DNA of 10,683 nucleotides from Clostridiaceae bacterium (GTDB lineage Bacteria; Bacillota; Clostridia; UBA1212; DUPL01): assembly GCA_012522035.1 (NCBI GenBank), contig JAAYLF010000188.1:1-10683 (forward strand), in the 5' to 3' direction. Shown one piece after another: positions 1 to 7,950 of this stretch; the stretch's first letter is position 1, and each line of letters opens with the position of its first letter. Below the pieces are notes generated by a model. The model was not told the DNA's origin, did not search any database, and saw only the letters and a list, made by a program, of their open reading frames with translations. Position numbers and translations under genes: made by a program.

Positions 1-242
1 CAAAGTGACTCTTGACTTGGCCTCTACCGACCTTTTGAAGTACATATGCTCAAATTAAATATGGTTCTTATGCTGTTTTTTCTTATTTTTTTGGGGACAT
101 TTTCAAATACGGTTGACACACCCATTTATTAATTGACAGTTTTAATAAAATTTATACAAATAAACTTTTCATAAACGCAACATTCAACCCCTCCTCAACA
201 GTTTTATAAATGTACAACATTTAACCAAAGAAAGGTGATAGT
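1..242. other. left-edge intergenic leader
   Basis: No complete gene is visible before the lipoprotein at 243. Two edge readings are possible. The plus strand stays open from position 2 to a TAA at 56-58, which could be the last 18 residues of an upstream gene. The minus strand stays open from an ATG at 43-45 to the edge, but that ATG has no good ribosome binding site. Neither is long enough to assign. The rest is AT-rich, with T-runs around 76-92 and no strong terminator stem. Two TTGACA hexamers lie at 113-118 and 133-138. Two inverted repeats are present: 125-132 with 142-149, and TAAATGT (207-213) with ACATTTA (217-223), just upstream of the Shine-Dalgarno sequence at 231-239. Confidence 0.5.
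125..160 (+). promoter_or_regulatory. candidate promoter with flanking inverted repeat for the lipoprotein-MBOAT-DHHW operon
   Basis: A perfect -35 hexamer TTGACA lies at 133-138. The best-spaced -10 is TACAAA at 155-160 with a 16-bp spacer, matching four of six consensus bases; TATACA at 153-158 is closer to consensus but leaves only 14 bp. The -35 is bracketed by an 8-bp perfect inverted repeat, TTTATTAA (125-132) and TTAATAAA (142-149), which could be an operator. A second TTGACA at 113-118 has no well-placed -10. The assignment rests on motif matches alone in AT-rich DNA. Confidence 0.35.
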
Positions 243-815
243 ATGAAAAAACTTATGCTGATTCTATTAAGTGTAATTCTTGTTGTCTCTATTGCAGCAT
301 GCGCAAGAGACAATAATAACGGTGATGATGATCCAAAGGCCACCGAAGAACCAAAAGGAACTGAAAAACCAAAGACAGAAGGAAATCTCGAAGGTTCATT
401 GGAAGAACTCATTGAAAAGATCTATGAGAACGCAGATGTGGATTACTCCAACATCGAACTGGTAAACACAGAAGTAACAGAAGAAACCTGTGAATACTTT
501 ACCGGTGTTGCAGACCTTGAATATGAAGAAGCATTGGCTTCAGAGCCTGCAATAAATCCTGGAGCACACTCACTGGTACTTATCAGAATGCCTGAAGGCG
601 CTGACATAGATAAGGCAAGACAGGAAATACTTGAAGGTGCGGATCCATTCAAATGGGTATGCGTAGGAGTAGAAAAGGTCATAGTCAACAACGCAGGCAA
701 CCTTATAATCCTCATCATGTCCAACGATGCGGACGCACTCCATGACAGCTTCCTGGAGCTTGCAGGAGATCTTGCAGGCGAGCCAATCAGCAAGGAAGGC
801 AAAGCTCAGGAATAA
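243..815 (+). CDS. DUF4358-like lipoprotein
   Basis: This 190-residue protein is predicted to be a lipid-anchored protein on the outer face of the membrane. Residues 1-20 form a short Lys-Lys-led hydrophobic signal peptide ending in a lipobox, I-A-A-C, with Cys20 as the lipidation site. An acidic, Pro/Thr/Lys-rich linker follows to about residue 50, then a compact domain. The pattern in 120-175 (a helix beginning with DIDKAR, then VEKVIVNNAGNLIILIMSNDAD) resembles the DUF4358 family of clostridial lipoproteins. I make that match from memory and hold it moderately. Cys83 and Cys140 are the only cysteines in the mature domain. The ATG at 243 follows a good Shine-Dalgarno match, AAAGGTGAT at 231-239. 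It leads a likely operon, with the MBOAT start 21 bases after its stop. It may assist or modulate the surface acylation machinery encoded downstream, but no function is demonstrated. Confidence 0.85.
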   Translation: MKKLMLILLSVILVVSIAACARDNNNGDDDPKATEEPKGTEKPKTEGNLEGSLEELIEKIYENADVDYSNIELVNTEVTEETCEYFTGVADLEYEEALASEPAINPGAHSLVLIRMPEGADIDKARQEILEGADPFKWVCVGVEKVIVNNAGNLIILIMSNDADALHDSFLELAGDLAGEPISKEGKAQE

Positions 816-836
816 TTGCAGAAAAGAGGGTGTAAA

Positions 837-2228
837 ATGCTTTTTTCCAGTATAGACTTTATATATTATTTCCTAGCTATACTCATTGTAGTATACTTTG
901 TCACTCCGAATAAATTCAGAAACCTGTTACTGCTTTTGGCAAGTCTGATATTCTACTGGTATGGAGAGCCATTTTACACCCTAATCATGCTCTTTTCTGC
1001 CTTGTCTGCCTATATACACGGTCTCCTTATACATAAATACAATAAAAAAGTATTCCTGTTTACAGGGGTAACTATAAATTTCTCCCTTTTGCTATTCTTT
1101 AAATACACCGACTTTTTCATACAAAATATTAACAACTTTCTAAAAGCGGATATAAAGTTATTAAAGCTTGCACTGCCTTTGGGTATAAGCTTTTACACCT
1201 TCCAAACTGTAAGCTACATGATTGACGTATACAGAAAAGATACAATCGCACAGAAAAACCCCATAAAGCTTTTCCTTTATGTGACCTTCTTCCCCCAACT
1301 TATAGCAGGCCCCATAGTCCGCTATACCGACATAGAAAAGGAGCTGTCATACAGAACGCATTCCCTGTCGATGATATCAAAAGGTATCACAAGGTTTGTA
1401 ATAGGACTGGGAAAGAAAATACTTATCGCCAATGTGTTGGGAGAACTTTGTGGGATTTTTAGAAAGTCAGATGAAAAATCCATACTCTTTTACTGGATAT
1501 TTGCCTTCAGCTACATGCTGCAGATATACTTCGACTTTTCAGGTTACAGCGACATGGCAATCGGACTTGGGCACATGTTTGGTTTTAATTTCCCGGAAAA
1601 CTTCAACTATCCTTTCATGTCAAAAACCATAACCGAGTTCTGGCGCAGATGGCACATGACCCTGGGCACCTGGTTCAGAGACTATGTTTACGTTCCACTG
1701 GGAGGAAACAGGGTAAGCAAGGCAAAATGGATAAGAAACATAGCAATTGTATGGTTCTTGACAGGATTCTGGCATGGAGCTGGCTGGAACTTCATTCTTT
1801 GGGGTGTATTCTTTGCAGTGCTGCTTGTTCTGGAAAAGCTTTTTATCTTAAGGCTTCTTGAAAAGCTGCCTGGTATTGTTTCAAGAATATACGTAATCAT
1901 CCTGCTCGCAACAAGCTTTGTCATTTTCAACGGCGATACAAAAGACCTTTTGACAGGAGATTTAAAAGGGATGTTTGGCATCTCCCAAATTCCCCTGTAC
2001 AATACCACAAAACTGTACTATCTAAGAAGCTATTTGGTTCTATTGATAATTGCTGCTATATCATCTACACACTTGATGAAAACACTTGTTTCAAGGTTGA
2101 AAGACAGACACATTGCAAGGCTTGTATTAAATATTATTGAACCTGTATTTGTCCTGGTGTTAATGATTGCAATAACAGCATATCTGGTGGACGGTTCCTT
2201 CAATCCGTTCTTGTACTTTAGATTCTAA
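837..2228 (+). CDS. MBOAT family O-acyltransferase (AlgI/DltB-like)
   Basis: This is a polytopic membrane-bound O-acyltransferase of 463 residues, close to the usual AlgI/PatA length. Family members move an acyl group, usually acetyl, across the membrane for attachment to an extracellular polymer. Hydrophobic segments span most of the chain. The central signature FWRRWHMTLG...RDYVYVPLGG starts near Trp269 and contains His273. The conserved active-site histidine is in GFWHGAGWN at His313. The preferred start is the ATG at 837: AGAGGGTG at 825-832 is a well-spaced ribosome binding site, and the resulting N-terminus MLFSSIDFIYYF is typical of the family. A longer reading from TTG at 816 would swallow that site. 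The next gene encodes the expected DHHW/AlgJ-type partner 10 bases downstream, which strongly supports glycan O-acetylation. The substrate polymer (secondary cell-wall glycan, capsule or S-layer-linked sugar) cannot be read from the sequence. Confidence 0.95.
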   Translation: MLFSSIDFIYYFLAILIVVYFVTPNKFRNLLLLLASLIFYWYGEPFYTLIMLFSALSAYIHGLLIHKYNKKVFLFTGVTINFSLLLFFKYTDFFIQNINNFLKADIKLLKLALPLGISFYTFQTVSYMIDVYRKDTIAQKNPIKLFLYVTFFPQLIAGPIVRYTDIEKELSYRTHSLSMISKGITRFVIGLGKKILIANVLGELCGIFRKSDEKSILFYWIFAFSYMLQIYFDFSGYSDMAIGLGHMFGFNFPENFNYPFMSKTITEFWRRWHMTLGTWFRDYVYVPLGGNRVSKAKWIRNIAIVWFLTGFWHGAGWNFILWGVFFAVLLVLEKLFILRLLEKLPGIVSRIYVIILLATSFVIFNGDTKDLLTGDLKGMFGISQIPLYNTTKLYYLRSYLVLLIIAAISSTHLMKTLVSRLKDRHIARLVLNIIEPVFVLVLMIAITAYLVDGSFNPFLYFRF

Positions 2229-2238
2229 GGAGGACACT

Positions 2239-3339
2239 ATGAACGACAGAACGAAAAATGTAATCAACATATTTCTTTTTACTGCATTGCTGATTGGAAC
2301 TTTGATTGCAAATATTATAAAAAAACCGGATGAGGTTTCAGTAAGTGAAAGAAGAAAACTTGCCCGGTTTCCAAAAGCAAGTTTGGCAAGTATTCTTAAT
2401 GGTGATTTTGCAAACGGGTTTTCCAAATATGTAAGGGACCAGTTTGTCCTCAGAGATGAATTCAGAAGTGTTAAAGCCTTTGTCCATTTCAATATATACA
2501 GGCAAAAGGACAACAACAATATCTATATTGCTGATGGCAGTGTAATAAAAATAGATTATCCACTGAATGAAAAATCAGTCCAAAACGCAGCGAAGAAATT
2601 TAACACATTATATGAAAAATACTTTGAAGGCATGAATGTCTGGTATTCCATAATACCCGACAAAAACTACTATACCGCAGAAAAATACGGATATCCCCAT
2701 ATAGACTACAACAAAATGATTCAGATCTTGACCAGCAGTGTAAACAACATGATATATATAGACATAACAAACGCCCTATCCATAGAAGACTATTACAAAA
2801 CCGACCTGCATTGGAAACAGGAAAACCTGGGCAATGTTATTGATGTTTTATCAAAAGAAATGAATTTTCAAACAAAGATTAACCTTGATAATTATACGAA
2901 AAATGTAAAGGAACCATTCTATGGCGTATATTACGGGCAATCTGCCTTGAATATAAAGCCGGACAGGATGATTTACCTTACCAACGAAGCCATGAAAGAC
3001 ATAACTGTATTCTACTTTGATACAAACGAGTTTGGTGAAATATATCAGAAAGAAAAATTCAGCGGCATCGACCCGTATAATCTTTTTCTCTCAGGCCCTG
3101 CCGCTGTAATAGTCATGGAAAACAAAAATGCAAAAAATGACAAGGAACTTGTTCTGTTCAGAGATTCTTTCGGAAGCAGTCTTGCTCCGCTCCTTACCGA
3201 GGAATATGCCAAAATAACGCTGGTCGACTTGAGATACATCGACTCAAACTATCTCGGCAAGGTCGTGGAATTTACCAATCAGGACATACTGATTATGCTG
3301 AACACTCAAACCATCAACAACAGCTACATGCTTCGCTAA
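2239..3339 (+). CDS. DHHW family protein (AlgJ/AlgX-like SGNH-type O-acetyltransferase)
   Basis: This 366-residue extracytoplasmic protein is held by one N-terminal membrane segment at about residues 7-27. The DHHW family resembles AlgJ/AlgX, in which an Asp-x-His motif and a distant Ser form the triad that passes acetyl to the polysaccharide. The same elements are visible here: TDLHW gives Asp189 and His191, and FRDSFGSS gives Ser310. The family's N-terminal pattern, SERRKLARFP followed by a YVRDQFVLRDEF region near 64-76, is also present. The start at 2239 is set by an excellent AGGAGG at 2228-2233, overlapping the MBOAT stop codon, so the two genes are probably translationally linked. It is likely the terminal acetyltransferase of the system. 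Its stop codon (3337-3339) directly touches the stop of the convergent gene, leaving no intergenic space for a terminator. Confidence 0.93.
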   Translation: MNDRTKNVINIFLFTALLIGTLIANIIKKPDEVSVSERRKLARFPKASLASILNGDFANGFSKYVRDQFVLRDEFRSVKAFVHFNIYRQKDNNNIYIADGSVIKIDYPLNEKSVQNAAKKFNTLYEKYFEGMNVWYSIIPDKNYYTAEKYGYPHIDYNKMIQILTSSVNNMIYIDITNALSIEDYYKTDLHWKQENLGNVIDVLSKEMNFQTKINLDNYTKNVKEPFYGVYYGQSALNIKPDRMIYLTNEAMKDITVFYFDTNEFGEIYQKEKFSGIDPYNLFLSGPAAVIVMENKNAKNDKELVLFRDSFGSSLAPLLTEEYAKITLVDLRYIDSNYLGKVVEFTNQDILIMLNTQTINNSYMLR

Positions 3340-5739
3340 TCAGTCTGTATTGAATCTGAAAGTAAACCTTCCTATAGGTGCCACATCTCCTGTTTTGTAG
3401 AACTCAAAGATGTCACCATCGTTTTCAACATTGTCCGCCCACTTGAAGTTGAATGACGGCATTCCTGAAAACCATCCGGATTTCATACCCAGCATGTGTC
3501 TGGGTATTTCTATTTGCAGAACCTTGCCTTCAACCCTGTATTTTACCTCTCCAACAATTTCCCAATTGAAGCCTCCGGCAGACACCTCGAGATAGCAAAC
3601 ATCCTCATTAGGACTCAGTCTGTTAACCGCAAACTCGAAACCTTCCCAATGCTTGTTGGTTTCTCCCGTGTCAATATACAGCCTCATCCAGGACTGATCA
3701 GTATGCGGACTCAAGTTCTCCCTGGTCTCCACATAGAAGTATATGGTGTTTCTGTCATATGCTACTTTTGTTTTAAGTATATTGTTTCTTACACCACTTG
3801 CGGTATTGATGTAATGATTGTAAGTCGGAACATCCTCCCACTGGGAAATATCATCAAATATGTTTATACTCTTTCTCGCAGCCTCATAATCAATACTTCC
3901 AACACCTTTGTATCTCCTTATGTTTGCCACCAGCTGATAGTAGTGATTATCCATAAGGTCACCATTTACAGGCTCTATGTCAGTACTGAACTCATCGTTG
4001 AACTGGTTTACAAACGCATTGTCAATTCCCATCCAGTTGTTATATCTCTTTACAAAAAACTCGTTCCAACCATTTACCAGCACAAAGTCCGGGTCGACAT
4101 AGAGAGCATAATCCCACTGCTGCTGGAAGTTAAGACCATAAAGATATGCATCCTGCCTGTTTTTGTCTACAACCATTTCATGACCCATGTACGTGTATGT
4201 ATAGGAATACTCTCCTTTAGCATATCCCCTTCCAAACACTTCTTTTCCGTTCATTGCGGTAAGTCCAAGGTAGTTGGCATTTTGAGCAGGACTTACCACC
4301 ATTTGCTCCACATCCCCCATCCTGGACATGCTGTGTCTGGTTTGCGGATATACTGATTGGATACCCCAAACACCTTCTTCCGTCCTATCATCGAAATAAG
4401 ATGTACTTATCCTGCGCATTGTAAAATACTGCTTTATTTCCTGCTCATTACGGAACTCTGTGTTCAATACGTCATAATTGCTCAAAATCAATGGTTTTCC
4501 TTCGTAATAGAACCATAGCTCACGGTATTTTTCCGCTTTATATATCTCCTTGAACAACTGTTTGAGCTGTATAACGCCTCGTCCTGGATCATTGTAGTCT
4601 GTTGCAAACACTACCTTGGGAGCATTTACTCCCTCCGATATTGCCTTTTCCCAGCTTTGCATGAAGATATGCAGTATCTTCATATCAAGGCCGTCTGCAA
4701 GATTTACGACCACAAAGTCAACACCCGCATTTGCAAGAAGTTCAGCATGCTTTCTGTATACGTTCGTGTTAATACCATTGTAATTTCCATATAACGGGGT
4801 CTCCCAATACAAGTTTCGAACCGGCAGCCAGATTCCATGGGATGAGGATATGGCATCAGGAAATCTTTCAAGTATTCTCTTGACAGTAAGGACAGAGCCA
4901 ACCTTCTCCGGCTTTTGATTGTATAATATGCCTACATTTCTCGTCTTGTCGTGTTTTTCAGGATAATCCTTGTAAGAAGGCAGTTTTCTGTTAAGTCTGT
5001 CAATAGCATAAAAAGAATCCGGCCTTACATCCAACATTTTTACTGGATGGTTGTCGCCAAATTGAATTTCAGCAGGCGCTTTTACATAATCAAAATAGTA
5101 GGGAATGTTTTGGGACAAGGGTCCAAAGTGTACATCTGGAGTATTCAGATAACCAATGCTTCCAAAAGGAGATGCATCCTGCTGTTGTCCGTTATAGTAC
5201 ACCCTTATGTTCGGCCTTACAGCTGTAGTCCCCCATACTCCAGTAAGCTCCTCTATCCCACTTATCTCAAGCATATACTCGCCCTCTTCTTGAGGCTCGA
5301 ATTCAAAATGCAGTGTTTCATTGTCTTTATAGTTTACAAACAGCTGTTCATGTATGACTTCTCCGCTCAAGCTGATGTCTACATTAATATTCCATTTGTA
5401 CAGACTCATTTTCAAAGTTCCGATACTGTTGTTATAGCTCGGACATACAAGGCTTATTTTGTTAAAATCAGTAACCGCGTAGAATTGAATGCAAACAGTG
5501 TCACTGACATTCAGCCCAAAGGGCGTCATCTCACCATGCTCTTCTGGATACATGGGAACTTCCACTGCCTGTCCTTCTACAAGATTTCTATAATATGGTG
5601 CATCATGTCTAGGCCTGTTTGTTGGAACAGGCATGTTTGTAGGTTCAACATCGTTAATATCCGTATTGATGCTGCAACCAGCCGTAAAAACAACAAGTAT
5701 CATTAAAGCTGCATAAAATGCAATCTTTAAGCCTTTCAT
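3340..5739 (-). CDS. large multidomain lipoprotein with GH99/WbsX-like barrel and CBM9-like C-terminus
   Basis: This 799-residue lipoprotein has its lipobox T-A-G-C at residues 19-22, so it should be anchored outside the cell. A Pro/Thr-rich linker (about 30-50) leads into a beta-rich region at about 55-185 resembling a sugar-binding sandwich. The central part (about 265-610) looks like a glycosidase-type TIM barrel, with a strand DFVVVNLADG at 341-350, KPLILSNYD at 415-423 and VNGWNEF at 555-561. The WNE motif recalls GH99-like/WbsX proteins and makes Glu560 a candidate catalytic residue. The C-terminus (about 625-799) resembles CBM9-like domains, ending in a FKWADN...DIFEFY...GRFTFRF pattern. 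No dockerin repeat or S-layer homology domain is visible. The start has AGGAGGA at 5749-5755. Alternatives are a glycan-binding protein without activity or a WbsX-type enzyme; substrate and catalysis are unproven. It converges on the acetylation operon and may act on the same glycan. Confidence 0.88.
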   Translation of the reverse strand: MKGLKIAFYAALMILVVFTAGCSINTDINDVEPTNMPVPTNRPRHDAPYYRNLVEGQAVEVPMYPEEHGEMTPFGLNVSDTVCIQFYAVTDFNKISLVCPSYNNSIGTLKMSLYKWNINVDISLSGEVIHEQLFVNYKDNETLHFEFEPQEEGEYMLEISGIEELTGVWGTTAVRPNIRVYYNGQQQDASPFGSIGYLNTPDVHFGPLSQNIPYYFDYVKAPAEIQFGDNHPVKMLDVRPDSFYAIDRLNRKLPSYKDYPEKHDKTRNVGILYNQKPEKVGSVLTVKRILERFPDAISSSHGIWLPVRNLYWETPLYGNYNGINTNVYRKHAELLANAGVDFVVVNLADGLDMKILHIFMQSWEKAISEGVNAPKVVFATDYNDPGRGVIQLKQLFKEIYKAEKYRELWFYYEGKPLILSNYDVLNTEFRNEQEIKQYFTMRRISTSYFDDRTEEGVWGIQSVYPQTRHSMSRMGDVEQMVVSPAQNANYLGLTAMNGKEVFGRGYAKGEYSYTYTYMGHEMVVDKNRQDAYLYGLNFQQQWDYALYVDPDFVLVNGWNEFFVKRYNNWMGIDNAFVNQFNDEFSTDIEPVNGDLMDNHYYQLVANIRRYKGVGSIDYEAARKSINIFDDISQWEDVPTYNHYINTASGVRNNILKTKVAYDRNTIYFYVETRENLSPHTDQSWMRLYIDTGETNKHWEGFEFAVNRLSPNEDVCYLEVSAGGFNWEIVGEVKYRVEGKVLQIEIPRHMLGMKSGWFSGMPSFNFKWADNVENDGDIFEFYKTGDVAPIGRFTFRFNTD

Positions 5740-5773
5740 CTAGAGTTATCCTCCTCTTGGCAATTTCATGACC

Positions 5774-5782
5774 ATTATAACA
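5774..5782 (-). promoter_or_regulatory. extended -10 promoter of the large lipoprotein gene
   Basis: On the minus strand the sequence TG-T-TATAAT is a perfect extended -10 element, with the hexamer at 5774-5779. It lies about 35 bases upstream of the ATG at 5739, with the ribosome binding site between them. No good -35 hexamer sits at 16-18 bp, which is acceptable for extended -10 promoters. The terminator of the upstream minus-strand cluster lies just before it at 5823-5850, so the lipoprotein gene is probably its own transcription unit. Confidence 0.65.
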
Positions 5783-5822
5783 TGAGAATTGCTTTAATTA
5801 CTACAAAATTGCAAAGAAAGTT

Positions 5823-5850
5823 ATAAAAAACGGTGAATTAACACCGTTTT
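5823..5850 (-). terminator. intrinsic terminator after the cysteine desulfurase-family gene
   Basis: On the minus strand, AAAACGGTG and CACCGTTTT (plus positions 5842-5850 and 5827-5835) form a perfect 9-bp stem around a 6-base loop, followed by a T-run. The hairpin begins two bases after the stop codon at 5852-5854. It separates the rubredoxin/isomerase/desulfurase cluster from the lipoprotein gene downstream. Confidence 0.85.
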
Positions 5851-5851
5851 A

Positions 5852-6970
5852 TCATCCAACATGTTCCTTTATGTATTCCTCAAGCACGTTGCATGCATAA
5901 TCAATTTCCTCAAATTTATTAAAATATCCAAAGCTGAATCTCACCGTCCCGGTCTCTTCAGTTCCTATTGTTTTATGCGCAAGAGGAGCACAATGAAAAC
6001 CTGGACGGGTTGCTATTCCTCTTTTGGAAAGGTAGTTGGATATGGAACTGCAGTCAGCTCCTGGTATGGTTATTGAAACTACGCCCACATGCCTGCACCT
6101 TGAATCATCGTATATCCTTACTCCAGGTATGTCGGACACCTTGCTAACAAAGTATTCCCTAAGCCTTGCTTCATGTCTTTCAATATTCCTTACTCCAACC
6201 TTTTGAACAAATTCCACTCCTGCATTCAATGCAGCTATTCCATGGGTGTTCATTGTTCCTGCCTCAAAACATTCAGGCATATCCACCGGATGATTGATAT
6301 CAAAACTCCTGCTTCCGGATCCCCCATGCATGAAAGGCTTCAGCCTTACATGTGGCGCCACATATATGCCACCTGTTCCCTGCAGGCCAAACAAACCCTT
6401 GTGCCCTGTAAAACACAATATGTCAATATTCATCTCATTGACATTGATATCAATCACTCCTGCTGTTTGTGCCGCATCAACAATAAACAGGATTCCTTTT
6501 TTTCTGCATGCCTCTCCAACAACTTTAATGTCATTGACTATTCCTGTGACATTGGATGCATGAGTCATAACAACCGCACCGGTGATTCCCGACATTGCGT
6601 CAATCAACCTTTCCGGATCCAGCCTTCCCTTTTGATCCGCCTGAATTGTATTATAAAAACCTCTTTTTGCAAGAGGTCTAAGTACGGAATTATGCTCCAT
6701 GGATGTAGTTATAATCTCACCCATGCACAAACTAATTGCAGCATTTAATGCATGCGTCGCATTCAAGGTGAATGCGACTCTTAGAGGCTCTCTTATGCAA
6801 AACAAGCTCGCTATTTTTTCTCTTGTCTCATACAGCTTGTAGGATGACCATAACGCACTTTCATGGGCGCCCCTTCCCGGGTTCCCTGCCTTCTCAATAG
6901 CTTCCAAAACACTCTTTGAGACTTCAGGTGGTTTTGGCCAAGATGTAGCCGCATTGTCAAAATATATCAA
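5852..6970 (-). CDS. class V aminotransferase, cysteine desulfurase family
   Basis: This is a PLP-dependent fold-type I enzyme of 372 residues, most like the NifS/SufS-related 'cysteine desulfurase family protein' group in anaerobic Firmicutes. Visible landmarks are IYFDNAATSWPKP at the N-terminus, GRGAH near 33-36, His93 in MEHNS (stacks on the cofactor), Asp165 in VDAAQ (binds the pyridine nitrogen), and the cofactor lysine Lys191 in FTGHKG. RPGFHCAPLAH carries Cys327 at the position of the SufS sulfur-accepting cysteine, so the catalytic set appears intact. I chose the TTG at 6968-6970 because AGAGGTGG at 6975-6982 lies four bases upstream and the family usually begins MIYFDNAAT. ATG at 6998-7000 and TTG at 7025-7027 have no ribosome binding site. 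No IscU- or SufU-like scaffold gene is present here, so its sulfur acceptor is unknown. A selenocysteine or cysteine lyase role is also possible. Confidence 0.9.
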   Translation of the reverse strand: MIYFDNAATSWPKPPEVSKSVLEAIEKAGNPGRGAHESALWSSYKLYETREKIASLFCIREPLRVAFTLNATHALNAAISLCMGEIITTSMEHNSVLRPLAKRGFYNTIQADQKGRLDPERLIDAMSGITGAVVMTHASNVTGIVNDIKVVGEACRKKGILFIVDAAQTAGVIDINVNEMNIDILCFTGHKGLFGLQGTGGIYVAPHVRLKPFMHGGSGSRSFDINHPVDMPECFEAGTMNTHGIAALNAGVEFVQKVGVRNIERHEARLREYFVSKVSDIPGVRIYDDSRCRHVGVVSITIPGADCSSISNYLSKRGIATRPGFHCAPLAHKTIGTEETGTVRFSFGYFNKFEEIDYACNVLEEYIKEHVG

Positions 6971-7039
6971 TCTACCACCTCTTATTTGCTCCTTATTCAT
7001 ACAATATAATATGATACGAGCAAACAAAAGGTTAAGGTC

Positions 7040-7897
7040 TTAGATTTCCTTAATAATATCTTCAAGCTTGTTTTTGCCTGCAATTATGCATGCAAGAACG
7101 TCTTCGGTTCCTTCATATTCAATTGTAACATTGCCATTGTATCCATTGTTCTTAAGAATTCTCAGACACTTCTTCACTGGCACCACTCCATCACCAATTG
7201 CACAGCCTTTCAGGAAGTTTCCTCCTCTTGTCATAAACCAACCCGGTGAGCTGGGAGTCTCATCGCCATCATGGAAATAGAAATCTTTTGCATGAACACT
7301 GAATACATAGTTTTTGAGAACACCGGTAGCTTTTGCAGGATCCTCATCAACACAGAGAAAGTTGCCCAGGTCCAATAAAGCTCCATAGTTGTCGGAATTC
7401 ACACCATCAATGAGCATTTCCACCCTGTGGCTGTCCTGAGTGTAAAAACCGTGATTCTCAATAGATGTCCTTACCCCAAGGCTTTCTGCATACTCGGTTA
7501 CTGCTCTTACACCTTTTATCAAAAGGGGCAGATTGTTCTCAAAGCTTTTGTAACCTCCAGGCATGGGCCCATATGCCACATCATGCCTCATTATGTTTAC
7601 ACCAAGAGCATGAGCAACATCCACTTCGCCCTTCAGTCTCTCAATTTCCTCTTCCTGGTTGTTGCAAAGCAGATTTCCACCAACACTGTATCCTGTTATC
7701 TTGATACCAGCATCCTCTGCAAGGTCTTTAACATGCTTGGCATAGTCAAGAGCAGTCATTCCTTCCGGAACCCAAAGACCTGCAAATTCAATACCGTAAA
7801 AGCCCATTTCCTTCGCCTTGTAAATAACATTCTCCGGCTTTAAGGATCCTTCCCTTACCAGTCTGGAAAAACTGTAGGAACTTACACAAATGTTCAT
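7040..7897 (-). CDS. sugar phosphate isomerase/epimerase (xylose isomerase-like TIM barrel)
   Basis: This 285-residue cytoplasmic protein belongs to the AP endonuclease 2/xylose isomerase-like TIM-barrel superfamily, whose members isomerise or epimerise sugars, inosose or related compounds using a divalent metal. The expected metal ligands are all present: Glu147 in SIENHG, Asp176 in LLDLGNF, His202 in SVHAKDF and Glu260 in TIEYEG. The substrate cannot be named. The ATG at 7895-7897 is preferred because GGGAGGT ends about six bases before it; extending upstream to 7942 would translate through a hairpin and lose the ribosome binding site. The desulfurase-family gene begins 69 bases downstream on the same strand and is probably cotranscribed. 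Rubredoxin lies 72 bases upstream, separated by a hairpin. Confidence 0.9.
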   Translation of the reverse strand: MNICVSSYSFSRLVREGSLKPENVIYKAKEMGFYGIEFAGLWVPEGMTALDYAKHVKDLAEDAGIKITGYSVGGNLLCNNQEEEIERLKGEVDVAHALGVNIMRHDVAYGPMPGGYKSFENNLPLLIKGVRAVTEYAESLGVRTSIENHGFYTQDSHRVEMLIDGVNSDNYGALLDLGNFLCVDEDPAKATGVLKNYVFSVHAKDFYFHDGDETPSSPGWFMTRGGNFLKGCAIGDGVVPVKKCLRILKNNGYNGNVTIEYEGTEDVLACIIAGKNKLEDIIKEI

Positions 7898-7922
7898 AAA
7901 ATACCTCCCAAAATATTGAAAT

Positions 7923-7950
7923 CCGGATATGTCAAAAAACACACATCCGG
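7923..7950 (-). terminator. hairpin between rubredoxin and isomerase genes (weak terminator or attenuator)
   Basis: Positions 7923-7932 (CCGGATATGT) and 7941-7950 (ACACATCCGG) form a 10-bp stem with one G-U pair and an 8-base A/T loop. On the minus strand it follows the rubredoxin stop by 19 bases and is followed by ATTTCAATATTTT, a poor U-tract. It may terminate most rubredoxin transcripts, allow read-through or serve as a processing site. The plus strand has a better tail (CATTTTT), but no plus-strand gene ends here. Confidence 0.5.

Noticed and set aside
1..58. Partial genes at the left edge
   Set aside because: Both strands are open but the fragments (15-18 residues) are too short to support a call.
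816..836. MBOAT start at TTG 816
   Set aside because: It would immediately follow the lipoprotein stop and contain the AGAGGGTG ribosome binding site that serves the ATG at 837.
3496..4356. 286-residue plus-strand reading frame inside the large lipoprotein
   Set aside because: It lies opposite a clear coding sequence, has Ile/Val/Ser-rich antisense composition and shows no convincing start.
4951..5706. 251-residue plus-strand reading frame opposite the large lipoprotein N-terminus
   Set aside because: It is antisense to a real gene and shows no recognisable domain.
6971..7027. Longer N-terminus of the desulfurase-family protein from TTG 7027 or ATG 7000
   Set aside because: Neither has a ribosome binding site, while TTG 6970 has AGAGGTGG and gives the normal family start.
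7907..7935. TTGACA at 7930-7935 (minus) as an isomerase promoter
   Set aside because: The nearest TATTTT is only 14 bp away and the hexamer is part of the hairpin.
7898..7942. Longer N-terminus of the isomerase-like protein from 7942
   Set aside because: The extension is translated from the hairpin region and ignores the GGGAGGT before the ATG at 7897.
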